Source of the DNA: Flagellimonas taeanensis
Lineage (GTDB): Bacteria > Bacteroidota > Bacteroidia > Flavobacteriales > Flavobacteriaceae
Assembly (NCBI RefSeq): GCF_003584105.1
Contig: NZ_QXFO01000015.1
Location: 1-64,000, forward strand
DNA length: 64,000 bases
Direction of reading: 5' to 3'
Position numbers and translations under genes: made by a program. Positions 1 through 9,292 of the stretch are shown in pieces. The notes under the pieces are model-generated. The model did no database searches. It was given only the letters and a program-made list of their open reading frames with translations, and was not told the origin of the DNA. Each line of letters begins with the position of its first letter. Within the stretch, counting starts at the first letter, position 1.

Positions 1-40
1 TTATATACTCTATTAAAAACCAAATAAAATCCTGAGTATT

Positions 41-1018
41 TCAATTCAATTGTCTTGGGTCATTACAAATATGGTTCATATCATATGGTTTTCGACTCTG
101 GATTACACCATAGACAGTTCTGAGCATTTTATTGGATACATTGTTCATTATCAAGAAATAGGGTTTTCCCTCCAGTTTTTTTCGTTCTGCATATAGACTA
201 TACTCTTTATTGTGTGTCACGGCTGTCTTGGCGGCAAGGAACAACAGAGATTTCAGCTTTTTGTCGGCCATATGGCTGGTCTTGGACTTCATAGACATTT
301 TCCCGGACGAATTGGGATACGGGCATACCCCGGCAAAGGCAGCAGCCTTTTTGGCTGTATTGATACGTTTGAAATTTTCCGTTTTGATGATCAGATTGTT
401 TGCTATTACCGGACCAATACCTTTGATACTGGTAATAAGCTTGTAGTTATCATTTAAATCGGAATCGTTCTGAACGATTTTTTCAATTTCCTTTTCGATG
501 GCATCAATTTCATTTTCCAGATTGGCTATCGCTCTCTGATAGCCTCTATGGGCCACAATGCTCTGGGAAGGACTGAGCTTTCTTGTTTTCTGTCCCAACA
601 AAAGTGATGTCCTGCTCTTTGACAACTGTTCCCGCAAACTGTAAAGTTCCTTAAGTTCTTTGACCGATTCCGACCTTGGTTCCATAAAGCGTAATTCTTC
701 CACAAACCTCTCACCATATTTCCTGATACGGTATGCGTCTTTTGAATCGCTCTTTCCCCGTTGCAATCCCAAGCTGTGCTTTATGTTGTAGCCAGGGACC
801 AATGCTATTTTAATTTGGAACTGGTAACAGAGATGAACCAACAGGTCACCATAGCTTCCAGTATGTTCAGCTACCAGGATGCAACTATCTTCCACTTGTT
901 TCAAAAAGTTGCAGATACCTTTAAAGTCATTTCTGACAAACCTCTTTTTCTCTTCACCTGCAAGAACATAGCTTACGTCAAATTTATCTTTGGACAGGTC
1001 GATTCCATATATTCTCAT
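41..1018 (-). mobile_element. IS110-family transposase (copy 1)
   Basis: A 325-residue DEDD transposase that would move its insertion sequence by RNA-guided strand exchange. The N-terminal RuvC-like domain shows D7 (GIDLSKD), E51 (AEHTGSYG), D91 and D94 (GKSDSKDAYR). The C-terminal Transposase_20 part carries the Gly-rich ITSIKGIGPV helix-hairpin-helix and the AFAGVCPYPNSSG block where the family serine sits. Length is normal for the family and the frame is intact, so it may be active. The stop codon is only 40 bases from the window edge, so the downstream end of the element is not fully visible. The gene-free upstream side (1019-1313) is where IS110-group elements encode their bridge RNA. 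It is clearly different in sequence from the second IS110 at 58529-59524. Confidence 0.95.
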
Positions 1019-1260
1019 TAAAAGTCTTTTTGATGTTCCCTTTGAGCGGCTTAAATCGTTAGTGGGTTATGCCCTTAATACTCTCTGGCTTAGGCTCAAA
1101 TAACTTACCGTACTTAATATAAACATTAGATTCCCTCTATTCCGTTTCTAAAGCTAATGCAGTAAGTGGAACTGTTGATTTAAGGTTAGAACTCTATCTG
1201 TTCCAACAATATTATTTCTATCGGCTAAGTAACGATTCCGTTTCCTTTTGAGCTGAAATT
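1019..1260 (-). ncRNA. candidate IS110 bridge-RNA region (copy 1)
   Basis: Non-coding segment directly upstream of the minus-strand IS110 transposase. It contains the inverted pair TTTGAGC (1041-1047) and GCTCAAA (1094-1100), enclosing a smaller GGG/CCC hairpin (GGGTTATGCCC). IS110-group elements are known to transcribe a roughly 150-250 nt bridge RNA from this side. Position and the presence of a stem are seen; the RNA itself is inference and no target or donor loop was assigned. Confidence 0.35.
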
Positions 1261-1313
1261 TTTGGGAAGTGCGGGGATGCCCTCAAATAATTAATAATCT
1301 AAAATCATGTATT

Positions 1314-1493
1314 ATGAAAGCAATTGTAAAAAAGTCATTGGAAATCCCTGCAAAGAAACATCCACAGAAAAGCGTTGTCAAAAAGACAGCGGATGCCACG
1401 GTGGACAAAACCTACTCCCTGGTGGTCAATCTCTGGATATTTCGGTATGAGTATTACAGGGAACAGACCAATACTGTTCCATCGGAGGACTGA
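1314..1493 (+). CDS. small basic protein, unknown
   Basis: A possible 59-residue protein, lysine-rich at the N terminus (MKAIVKKSLEIPAKKHPQKS) and ending in a Trp/Tyr-rich stretch (LWIFRYEYYREQ). A longer reading from 1269 exists, but the ATG at 1314 gives a more natural N terminus. It is followed 7 bases later by a good intrinsic terminator, which supports a real transcription unit. No family was recognised. It lies between the IS110 element and the mobilisation genes. A chance reading frame cannot be excluded. Confidence 0.4.
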   Translation: MKAIVKKSLEIPAKKHPQKSVVKKTADATVDKTYSLVVNLWIFRYEYYREQTNTVPSED

Positions 1494-1500
1494 CGGGAAC

Positions 1501-1528
1501 AAGACCCTTGAAAAAGGGTCTTTTTTTT
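1501..1528 (+). terminator. intrinsic terminator
   Basis: Perfect 9-bp stem AAGACCCTT (1501-1509) and AAGGGTCTT (1514-1522), GAAA tetraloop, followed by a run of T to 1528. It sits just after the small ORF ending at 1493. Confidence 0.8.
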
Positions 1529-1964
1529 GGCGTTCCCGTGGAACTCCCGACGTTGTGGAAACCCAAAAATGGACGTTTCATATTTACTGCGGGCAAATGA
1601 TGCCATTTGCCCGCAGAACGCATTTTTGTGCCTGAAGGAATGTGGGTATATTTAAGATGCTACATCGTAGCAAAGTTTGCACGGCAACCCAACTTGATCT
1701 GACTTTCCAAAAGTCCGTGCTCCATAGGGTAAAATATGAAAAGGGACGGCTGTCTTTTTAAGATGGTTTGTGCGATGCTTTTTGGGCCTTTGGCGCAAAA
1801 AGGAGAAGCAAGAGGATAGCGTGCTGGCGCAGCGCTACCGATCATGGTTGCTCCGTAAGGCCCTGTTTATAGGGGTTTTGGGCATTTTAGAAAACTTGGG
1901 GCATTCGGTTTTTGTTGAAAAAATGGGCCGGGCCCAGTAAAACCAAGGAATTTTTGTTGAAAAA
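1529..1964. other. gene-free leader of mobilisation module 1
   Basis: No convincing gene in this stretch; open frames on either strand are short and unrelated to any family I know. It carries the oriT-like stem-loop listed separately. Two copies of a TTTTTGTTGAAAAAATGG-like string (around 1910-1927 and 1950-1968) lie just before the BfmA-like gene; the second copy contains the start codon chosen for that gene. Confidence 0.6.
1807..1850 (+). other. oriT-like stem-loop of mobilisation module 1
   Basis: AGCAAGAGG (1807-1815) is followed by a stem TAGCG (1817-1821)/CGCTA (1833-1837) and then GGTTG (1846-1850). The same order, an identical AGCAAGAGG, a stem-loop and GGTTG, lies before the second BfmA/MobB gene pair at 56486-56523. 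Conservation in front of two divergent relaxase modules is what a nick region would show. Function is inference. Confidence 0.5.
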
Positions 1965-2552
1965 ATGGATAAGGGTTACGAAAAAGAGACGTTTGCGGGA
2001 CTGAGGATCAAAATCTCGGTGGCCCTGAAATTTCGGAGCTTTTCCAAACGGCAAGGAAAGTCCCATTCCATGACCTTGTTGGCCATGGTGGAGTTTTTTG
2101 AACGCCATGGGATCTCCCCGGAACAACATTTTGGGGAGACCATCGCCAGTATGAAATTGTTCATGAAGCGACGCTTCAATGCCATGGTGGCCATCATGCG
2201 CAGCATCGAAAAGGAACAGACCCTGCCCACGGTCAGTATGATGCAGGCCCTCTTTCAGCAGGAACTGGAATCTGGGGAGGGGGACGAATGGGAAGGGGAC
2301 TTTGAATTTTTTGAAAGGCAGCTGACCGAGATCAACACGCCCACCAATCCTGAGCTGTTGGATAAAGAGACCACCGTTCCCAAGATCGTCCATGAACGGT
2401 TGAAGGAACAGGTGGAAGAATTGAAAGCTGATTTTGGGCATGTCCTGGATCATGTGTCCGTGACCAAAAACCGCTTCGGAAAGGACCACCTCAAAGTGGA
2501 CCTCAAACCCGGAGCCATAGAACAATACCGTACAAAACTCAAAAACCTATAA
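1965..2552 (+). CDS. BfmA/BtgA-type mobilisation accessory protein
   Basis: A 195-residue cytoplasmic protein of the type that sits in front of MobB relaxases in Bacteroidetes and helps assemble the relaxosome at oriT. The N terminus (residues 8-35, FAGLRIKISVALKFRSFSKR followed by a histidine and serine) resembles the ribbon-helix-helix-like DNA-binding start of the family. The middle is helical and the C terminus ends in a conserved-looking GKDHLKVDLKP motif. It pairs with its paralogue at 56706-57290, which has the same length, the phrase TVPK near residue 135 and a similar end. The relaxase gene starts 2 bases after its stop, so the two are surely cotranscribed. Confidence 0.85.
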   Translation: MDKGYEKETFAGLRIKISVALKFRSFSKRQGKSHSMTLLAMVEFFERHGISPEQHFGETIASMKLFMKRRFNAMVAIMRSIEKEQTLPTVSMMQALFQQELESGEGDEWEGDFEFFERQLTEINTPTNPELLDKETTVPKIVHERLKEQVEELKADFGHVLDHVSVTKNRFGKDHLKVDLKPGAIEQYRTKLKNL

Positions 2553-2554
2553 GC

Positions 2555-3574
2555 ATGTACATCGCCATCACACGACAACACTTGGGAGATAACTATCATG
2601 GCAGTGCCAGTGATTTTGTCAAGTATCTGGAAAAGGAGAACGAAGGGAAGGCCCCTGAAGATCAAGAACTGTTCTTCAACCAAACAGAAAACAATATTGA
2701 TGCCCAGCGGGTCATTGCCGAGATCGATGCCAATACGTCCAAGTTGTCCAAACGGGATCCCAAGTTCTATTCCATCATGGTCAGTCCCTCCCAGGCTGAA
2801 CTCAACCATATCGGAAATGACCCCGAAAAGCTGAAACAATATACCCGGGAACTGATGAAGACCTACGCGGCCTCCTTTTATAGGGACAAAGAGGTGACGG
2901 TCAAGGAGGTATTGTATTTCGCGAAACTGGAAAGGGAGCGGACCTATTCCGAAAAGGACAAAAAGGTCAAGGAGAACCAGGCCTATGCCAGCAAGATTTT
3001 GGAACTGCAACACCAGATCAGGGCCATCAAAGAGGGTAGGGAGCAAGGGGACATGGCCAAACTTCAAGAAAAAATCAATGCCTTGGAAATGGAGGCACCC
3101 CATAAACAGAACGGGAAACGTATCGTTCCAGGCATGGCCAAGGAAGGCCACCAAAGCCATATCCATATCATCGTCAGCCGAAAGGATGTGACCAACTCCC
3201 ATAGCCTTTCCCCAGGTTCCAAGTTCCGCACCTCGGAAACCACCCTCAATGGGGAGAAGGTCAAACAGGGCTTTGACCGGGACAAGTTCTATCGGACGGC
3301 TGAAAAGACCTTTGACAAACAATTCGGGTACCGCCGGAACTTTGTGGAGACCTACCATGCCCGAAACTTGTTGGATAAAAATCCCAAGCAATTCTTTACG
3401 GCTCTTTTGGGATTACCAACAACCGAGAAACAGGCTGCCAAACAATTGTTGTTCAAGGCGGGAATCAAAGTGCCTAGCATCCCCACCAATAAAGCGCAGT
3501 TGGCCTATAAAGCGATGATGCAACTTAAAAAAGGTATCGGAAAGGCCATGGAGTCAGGATCCATTGGAATATAA
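2555..3574 (+). CDS. mobB: MobB relaxase (DUF5712)
   Basis: A 339-residue relaxase that would nick oriT and lead the transferred strand into the recipient. The metal-binding HUH-type core is visible as HQSHIHIIVSRKD near residues 205-217, with an upstream YLEKENE motif near residue 27. A predicted coiled coil lies around residues 140-185. The same landmarks occur in the second copy at 57296-58318, including HKQNG, GFDRD-FY and AEKTFDK. The C terminus (LGLPTTEK followed by PSIPTNKAQ) is also shared. It is 2 bases after the BfmA-like gene and 11 before the coupling-protein gene, giving a three-gene mobilisation operon. Confidence 0.88.
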   Translation: MYIAITRQHLGDNYHGSASDFVKYLEKENEGKAPEDQELFFNQTENNIDAQRVIAEIDANTSKLSKRDPKFYSIMVSPSQAELNHIGNDPEKLKQYTRELMKTYAASFYRDKEVTVKEVLYFAKLERERTYSEKDKKVKENQAYASKILELQHQIRAIKEGREQGDMAKLQEKINALEMEAPHKQNGKRIVPGMAKEGHQSHIHIIVSRKDVTNSHSLSPGSKFRTSETTLNGEKVKQGFDRDKFYRTAEKTFDKQFGYRRNFVETYHARNLLDKNPKQFFTALLGLPTTEKQAAKQLLFKAGIKVPSIPTNKAQLAYKAMMQLKKGIGKAMESGSIGI

Positions 3575-3585
3575 AAAATTTAAAT

Positions 3586-5181
3586 ATGGAAAGTTTAGGA
3601 TGGGTTGAAATAGTATTTGGTATGGTGATCGGGGCAGGAATCTCGGTTGTAGTAAATCGATTTCTCAAATATGGGTTTGTGATATGGGTTTTTGGCATTG
3701 TTCTTTTGGCCGTGGCCAATGGTTTACTAAGGGGGTGGGATGGTCTATTAAGAGAATCATTGGTCCTTTGGTTGCCGTTGTTTTTTGTCCATGTGGTAAT
3801 CTATGGTTTGGTGGACCACTACAAAGACAATCAGAAACCCTCAAAGGTTTTTGAGGTGAAAATGAGGGTAAAGGGGAGGCCTCTGGTTTTAGGAAACATC
3901 CGAAGGGGGGTCTCCGTGATGGCTTCTGCAGGAAGCGGTAAGACCGAGAGTGTCATCTATAATTTTTTAAAGCATTTTCAAAAGGAGCATTTCTCCGGGG
4001 TCATCCATGATTACAAGGATTTTGAGATCACGGAAATGGCCTATCCTTTATGGAATGGGGAGCAGGTACCCTTTAAGATTGTTTCCTTTGGCCCCATCTA
4101 TAATCGTGTGAACCCCATCGATCCCAAATATCTGCCCGATGAGGAGAGTGTCCATGAGGTGTCCCGGGTGCTGTTGGAGAACTTGATGGAGCATAGGGAC
4201 TCCGATGAGAACAGTACTTCCCGTTTTTTTAAGGATGCAGCCGAGGGCTTGATCAGTGGATTGATTTGGAGGTTAAAGACCGATTATCCGCACTATTGTA
4301 CCCTGCCCCATCTCATGGCCGTTTTTCAGCAATTGGCCACCAAGAGCTTGATCAAATTCTTAAAAGAAAATATAACCTCCCGGGCCATGGCCGATGCCTT
4401 TATCAGTGGCATAGGGTCCGAACGACAGACAGCAGGGGTACTCAGTACCTTGGCGAATGGGTTCAAAAAGATCAGTACCCGGAAGATCTTTATGGTGCTT
4501 TCTGCTGATGAGATTTCCTTGGATATCAATAATGAAGACCACCCATCCGTCATTGCCTTGGTGAACAATCCACAAAAGGATGCTTCCCTTTCCCCTGTGA
4601 TCGCCACCATCATCCATACGATTTCCAAGCAGATGAGCCAACGCAACCGGAAACCTTCTTTTATGTTGTTGGAGGAGGCCTCTACCTTACGGCTGTTGAA
4701 CATGCACAGGATACCGGCTACATTACGGAGCTATGATATCGTAAGTGTCTATGTCCTTCAGGACAAGATCCAAAATGATATGATGTACGGGGAGAAGGCC
4801 AGTAAAGCGATACTCTCCAATCTATCGTATCAGTTTTTTGGGAAAGTCAATGACCCGGACACGGCTCGATATTACGAACGCTTCTTTGAGTTGGTCAAGA
4901 TACCGACCCGGAGTGTGAGCAAAAGTTCGGGGTTGAACCTGGAACGACGGATAACGGAAGGGGAGAAGGAGGTGTCCAAGCGTAGGGCCGAGGTGTTCTT
5001 TCGGTTGAAACAAGGGGAGTTTGTGGTATTCGCTGATGGTAAGGATAGAAAGGTACAGTTTCCGAGGCCAGAAATTGAAAGGGGATTGCCCAAGCCTTTG
5101 CTGGTTTCAGAATTGGAATTGGAACAACATTATCTGAAAGTGCATCATGAAATAAAAGGAATTTTTCTGTATGTAAAATAA
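3586..5181 (+). CDS. VirD4/TraG-type coupling ATPase
   Basis: A 531-residue inner-membrane ATPase that hands the relaxosome to the T4SS channel. Two hydrophobic segments occupy roughly residues 5-25 and 28-75. Walker A is SAGSGKTES with K119, and the Walker B-like stretch LLEEAS lies near residue 362. The YVLQDKIQ stretch near residue 389 matches the RecA-like fold of the family. The C terminus keeps the usual EFVVFADG region. It follows the relaxase by 11 bases. The tra operon that it should serve begins at 26131, about 21 kb away with cargo in between. Confidence 0.9.
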   Translation: MESLGWVEIVFGMVIGAGISVVVNRFLKYGFVIWVFGIVLLAVANGLLRGWDGLLRESLVLWLPLFFVHVVIYGLVDHYKDNQKPSKVFEVKMRVKGRPLVLGNIRRGVSVMASAGSGKTESVIYNFLKHFQKEHFSGVIHDYKDFEITEMAYPLWNGEQVPFKIVSFGPIYNRVNPIDPKYLPDEESVHEVSRVLLENLMEHRDSDENSTSRFFKDAAEGLISGLIWRLKTDYPHYCTLPHLMAVFQQLATKSLIKFLKENITSRAMADAFISGIGSERQTAGVLSTLANGFKKISTRKIFMVLSADEISLDINNEDHPSVIALVNNPQKDASLSPVIATIIHTISKQMSQRNRKPSFMLLEEASTLRLLNMHRIPATLRSYDIVSVYVLQDKIQNDMMYGEKASKAILSNLSYQFFGKVNDPDTARYYERFFELVKIPTRSVSKSSGLNLERRITEGEKEVSKRRAEVFFRLKQGEFVVFADGKDRKVQFPRPEIERGLPKPLLVSELELEQHYLKVHHEIKGIFLYVK

Positions 5182-5439
5182 AACTAGTTTTAATACATCA
5201 CTGACTCCTTTTTTGCAAAGAGGTTCGGCTATCATAACGGGTATGAAAGAAGTTAAGTTTAATGCGTAAAAAATATACTTCCATTCCATTCAGAGGACTT
5301 AAATTCATAAGCCAATTATTTTTCTTGGTTACTTCTTGATTTCAAGTAATGAAACAGTGTTATTTTGAAAGGTGTTGAGATAAAATTATGTAGCTTTCCT
5401 TATCTTAAACATGCGAATTTATACCCTTAGAATACCATA

Positions 5440-8400
5440 ATGGATTATAGGAAAATTACTCGGAATATAATAAGTAACCCCACCTTAAGTTTGGCACAAA
5501 AAGCTGCCCTGATTAAGTTACATGTCCCATCTGGTCATTACAAAGATGCTTTAAGAATTAACCCATTAATAGGTAGATATATACTACAGAATCCTTTTTT
5601 TGAATCAATAGAGAGCATCTATATTAAAGATCCATTTAGCTTTTTAAACGATTTGAAGAGCGAGTTTAGATGGATTACTTGGATTATAGATAATTTTTTA
5701 CAAGAAATAAATGATTTCTTAAAATTAAAATGCCAATTCGATAAAAGCATTTTACTTGAAAACTTTACCAACGCTAAGGAGTTACTTGTTCAAATTGAGA
5801 CCAAATTTGGTATAAGTCTTTGGAGTATAGAAGCTAGCTTATTGATTAAGGATCATGAAATTGGATCTGAAGCAAATTGGAATGCCCTAAGTGATTATTT
5901 GAGGAAAATTAAAAATCCAATATATGAGTTCATAATAAATTCTAGTAGCAAAAGGATTGAGTCGAAAGTTAGTTTCCAAAATTTCATTACACAATTTCAA
6001 AATGATATTGATGCGGTAAATACGGAAGGAGCTCTAAGAGATTTTTTGGTTTTTAAAAACTTTAGTTATCCCGATTATGAATATTCGCATCCCAATCTAG
6101 AAGGTGTGTTGTATGTTACTAATACTTTATCGATTATCGACCAATATTTGATTGTTATTGATGTAATTGAGCATAACATTTGGAATTCCCCTGCAAACGA
6201 TTCACTATTTATCCCATTTTTACGGAATGCTAATCAAGTAGTGAAAAATGATCCAAAACTAAGGAATCTATACAATGCAATTAATACTAGGAATGAGTTA
6301 GTTATTGGTAATGGATTGGAAATCTATTTGGATTGTATGAATTCATACTATCGAGGAGATTTTGAGAAGGCTTTGGAATTATCAAAAAAAGGGATTAAGG
6401 AAAACCCAATAGAGTATGAATTTTTTGAGGTTTATTGCAAATCTCTAATCAATTTGGGCTATGACTTTCAGGCCTTGCCTACAAGCCAAAGTATTAACGA
6501 AATATTGCACCAAACTTATGATCTTCTTTCTTTCAATAGCGTAGAGGACAAATGCTTCATTTTTTTGACCAAGGTTTCATTAATTTATATGAACACGACT
6601 TTTGGGAAACAGATATTCGCATTGCTATCCGAAATTGAAGGGAGGGTTGATTCAAGAAATTACATCAGAGGTTTCTTGTCATCAAATTATTCCTCATTTC
6701 GAAATATGTACATGAGTAATTCAAGGAATTTAGTTTTTAATAATTACTCTGATTTATTAAATTCTCATTGCTTCAAAGTTTACTTGTTTAAAAATGGCCA
6801 TGACATAGATTTTGAAAATGATGTTTCAATGTCTCCCAAACAAAGATTGTCCTATGAGGCCCTGAGAAATTATGGAAAATCTGATTTCCGACAAGTAATA
6901 AACTTGCTAAAATCAAATATTGAATTGGATGATATACCATATTATTTAGAGCGAAAGTATAGTTTATTATATAATTCTTATATCAAGATTGGTGAATATA
7001 GGGAAGCATTAATTCTTTTTGGAGTGCTTTTGTTTGATAAAACATTTGTAGGAAGAAAATTTGATAACCATTTATTATTTGAAAGTATAGAGAATTCTAA
7101 TTCTAAAGAAAGTCTTATATCACTTATCGAGTATCCTATATTGTGCAGTCTGAATTTGAAGGAATACGATTTATTTGAAATATATGATGACTTTTTATTT
7201 CAACAAGGAATAAATCATTTAAATGAAATACAAATTTCAGCTTTAATTGAAAAGTTCTCAAAGCAGGAGACCATATTTTTTTTAGAAAATGTAGCGACAA
7301 TTGACACAATAAAATATTCTTCGGATTATCAATCTATAAGTCAGGTTGAAGAGGATAGAATTATGATTTTGGAGAATTTAAGAAATATAAATCCCAAGGA
7401 TACTCTTAAGTATGAAAAAGAAATCAACGAGATACTCAGAATTAATTCTGTTCGCAAAGTTCTTCGTGAGGTGGATGAAGGACGTCTGTATATTGATGTG
7501 AATAGTCTTAAGAAGAAATTGGTAAAGAAATTCGAAGATCAGTTCAAGAGATTTAAAGAAATAGAACAAAGTGCCTCTTCAAGCACTTTAGTAGGTTTCA
7601 ATCCTTCAAAAACCAAAAATTGGGAAGCAGTTTTAAAATCATCAGGTAAGGAATATGATAGTTTAGATTCGGCTGAGTACCTGGCCTTTAAAAATATTTA
7701 TATTGAATCTAGGGAGAATTTTCTTTTTAGCAAAGAGTATGGTTTAGATAGTAGTTTAAGCACAAGAATTAGACATGGGGCGTTAAAAAACCATATAAGA
7801 AGCGTTTTTGAAAAATTAGATTTGGTTACATCAAAATCTCAAAATCAATATAAAGAAAATGAGGTTTGGAAGGTTCAATTAGGAAATAACTTTCTACTAA
7901 ACCATAGGGTGCAGGAAATTTTACAGAATTTATCTAAGGAGGTAGATGATTACATTGAATTTATTATTGATAAATTAATTCAAATCCAAACAGAGAAAAC
8001 TAAAGATAGGGATGACGGTATTTTTAAATTTATGACTGATGACTATACGCTATTCGAGTTTTTTGCAGGTAATAGAAAGTATTTTGATTCAACTGAAACT
8101 GTAGTTGAATTAATTTTAGACTCTTTAGTAAGGCATACTTTAATACCCCTACAAACTACAATCATAGCGGCCTTGTCTGGACCTATTTATAATACGTTTC
8201 AAGAAATAATTGATATAACAATAAAGGAACTAAGGAATTTAGATTTACCAAGTAGTTGTCAATTAATTCCAAATCTTATTAAATCAGGAACCGAAATTCA
8301 AAAGGAACTTGATGTAATTTCTGATTGGTTTTACTTAAATACAACAAACTCAAAATCTCTTCTAAGTATTGAGACTGTGTTGGATGCTAGTGTTGAGTTA

Positions 8401-8868
8401 ACAAATAAAATTCACCCAAATTTTCAAATTAATCCAGTTATTGACTTAAAATGTAGTCCATTTGGGGTTTACAGTAATTTAATTTTTGTATTTAACATAT
8501 TATTCAATAATATAATAGAACATTCTAAACTCCCACCTGAAAACATGAAAATAAATGTCAAAATTGGTATGATAGAGAATAAATATTTTGAGATAATATT
8601 TACGAATAGCGTCAATAAAGATTTCGACTTTTCAGAAAATGTTGAGAAATTAGAAAAGGTTAAGGGTAATTGGAATGACCATACAAATATTGATAAATCC
8701 AATAAAGAGGGTGAAAGTGGGTTTGACAAGATTAAGAGGATATTACTCTATGAGGCATATTCAAAAACAGAAAGATTTGATTTTCTATTAAAAAATGATA
8801 AAATCTCAATCAAATTATTTTTTCCATATAATAAAATGTCTGGATATGAAGAATATTCTAATAATTGA
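5440..8868 (+). CDS. dtcA: Detocs-like sensor kinase (DtcA) with TPR-type helical N terminus
   Basis: A 1142-residue soluble protein. Residues 1-700 are helical with TPR-like units (for example YYRGDFEKALELSKKGIKEN near 305). A kinase-like module follows. H899 in the RHTLIPLQ sequence is the best candidate phosphoacceptor (proline at +4). The ATPase end shows an N box, FNNIIEHS (N1023/N1024, H1028), and a G2 box, GESGFDK (G1091, G1094). The usual G1 DxGxG is not recognisable (TNSVNKD instead). It overlaps the receiver gene by 23 bases. Known Detocs sensors have a TPR region joined to a histidine kinase and pass phosphate to DtcB and DtcC on phage infection. The AT-rich composition contrasts with the mobilisation genes upstream, indicating separate origin. 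The family assignment rests on architecture. Confidence 0.72.
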   Translation: MDYRKITRNIISNPTLSLAQKAALIKLHVPSGHYKDALRINPLIGRYILQNPFFESIESIYIKDPFSFLNDLKSEFRWITWIIDNFLQEINDFLKLKCQFDKSILLENFTNAKELLVQIETKFGISLWSIEASLLIKDHEIGSEANWNALSDYLRKIKNPIYEFIINSSSKRIESKVSFQNFITQFQNDIDAVNTEGALRDFLVFKNFSYPDYEYSHPNLEGVLYVTNTLSIIDQYLIVIDVIEHNIWNSPANDSLFIPFLRNANQVVKNDPKLRNLYNAINTRNELVIGNGLEIYLDCMNSYYRGDFEKALELSKKGIKENPIEYEFFEVYCKSLINLGYDFQALPTSQSINEILHQTYDLLSFNSVEDKCFIFLTKVSLIYMNTTFGKQIFALLSEIEGRVDSRNYIRGFLSSNYSSFRNMYMSNSRNLVFNNYSDLLNSHCFKVYLFKNGHDIDFENDVSMSPKQRLSYEALRNYGKSDFRQVINLLKSNIELDDIPYYLERKYSLLYNSYIKIGEYREALILFGVLLFDKTFVGRKFDNHLLFESIENSNSKESLISLIEYPILCSLNLKEYDLFEIYDDFLFQQGINHLNEIQISALIEKFSKQETIFFLENVATIDTIKYSSDYQSISQVEEDRIMILENLRNINPKDTLKYEKEINEILRINSVRKVLREVDEGRLYIDVNSLKKKLVKKFEDQFKRFKEIEQSASSSTLVGFNPSKTKNWEAVLKSSGKEYDSLDSAEYLAFKNIYIESRENFLFSKEYGLDSSLSTRIRHGALKNHIRSVFEKLDLVTSKSQNQYKENEVWKVQLGNNFLLNHRVQEILQNLSKEVDDYIEFIIDKLIQIQTEKTKDRDDGIFKFMTDDYTLFEFFAGNRKYFDSTETVVELILDSLVRHTLIPLQTTIIAALSGPIYNTFQEIIDITIKELRNLDLPSSCQLIPNLIKSGTEIQKELDVISDWFYLNTTNSKSLLSIETVLDASVELTNKIHPNFQINPVIDLKCSPFGVYSNLIFVFNILFNNIIEHSKLPPENMKINVKIGMIENKYFEIIFTNSVNKDFDFSENVEKLEKVKGNWNDHTNIDKSNKEGESGFDKIKRILLYEAYSKTERFDFLLKNDKISIKLFFPYNKMSGYEEYSNN

Positions 8869-9292
8869 GGATGATAAAACTAAGATTGAAAAGCTAGTGA
8901 ACTTTTTCGATGGAATTAATTTGACAATTGAAGAATCATTTCAAGGTGGAGTATTTGAACTAAAAAATAATTTTCAAAATTATGAATTATTGATTCTTGA
9001 TATGACAATACCAATGTGGAAAAAGGGAAACAACGATTTAGGGGGCAATTACGAACAATTTGGTGGAGAGAAAATTTTACGTGAAATGAAAAGGAAATCT
9101 CTTTTTATTCCGACTGTCTTGTTCACAATGTTTGATTTCTTTCCAACTAAAAAAGGAAACATTACATTCAATGAGTTGAATAAAAAATTCAATTTGGACT
9201 ATTCAGAATTTTACTTAGGAGCAGTTTTCTATAGTACAAATGAAGATTCATGGGAAAGAGAACTTTCAATTTTAATTGAGAAATCAAAATGA
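8846..9292 (+). CDS. dtcB: stand-alone receiver protein (DtcB-like)
   Basis: A 148-residue single receiver domain. The ATG at 8846 gives a canonical first strand (MKNILIIEDD), so I prefer it to the earlier start at 8795. Acidic pair E8/D9/D10, phosphoacceptor D52 (LLILDMTIP) and the switch threonine T94 (VLFTMFD) are present. The conserved lysine after strand 5 is not seen (GAVFYSTNED). In studied Detocs systems DtcB acts as a phosphate sink that damps leaky kinase activity. An altered active site would suit such a role, but that is inference. It overlaps the genes on both sides (23 bases with dtcA, 4 with dtcC), so expression is translationally coupled. Confidence 0.7.
   Translation: MKNILIIEDDKTKIEKLVNFFDGINLTIEESFQGGVFELKNNFQNYELLILDMTIPMWKKGNNDLGGNYEQFGGEKILREMKRKSLFIPTVLFTMFDFFPTKKGNITFNELNKKFNLDYSEFYLGAVFYSTNEDSWERELSILIEKSK

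Noticed and set aside
1887..2525. Long minus-strand frames opposite the mobilisation, copper and susC genes
   Set aside because: They are antisense shadows of well-supported genes with typical codon bias.
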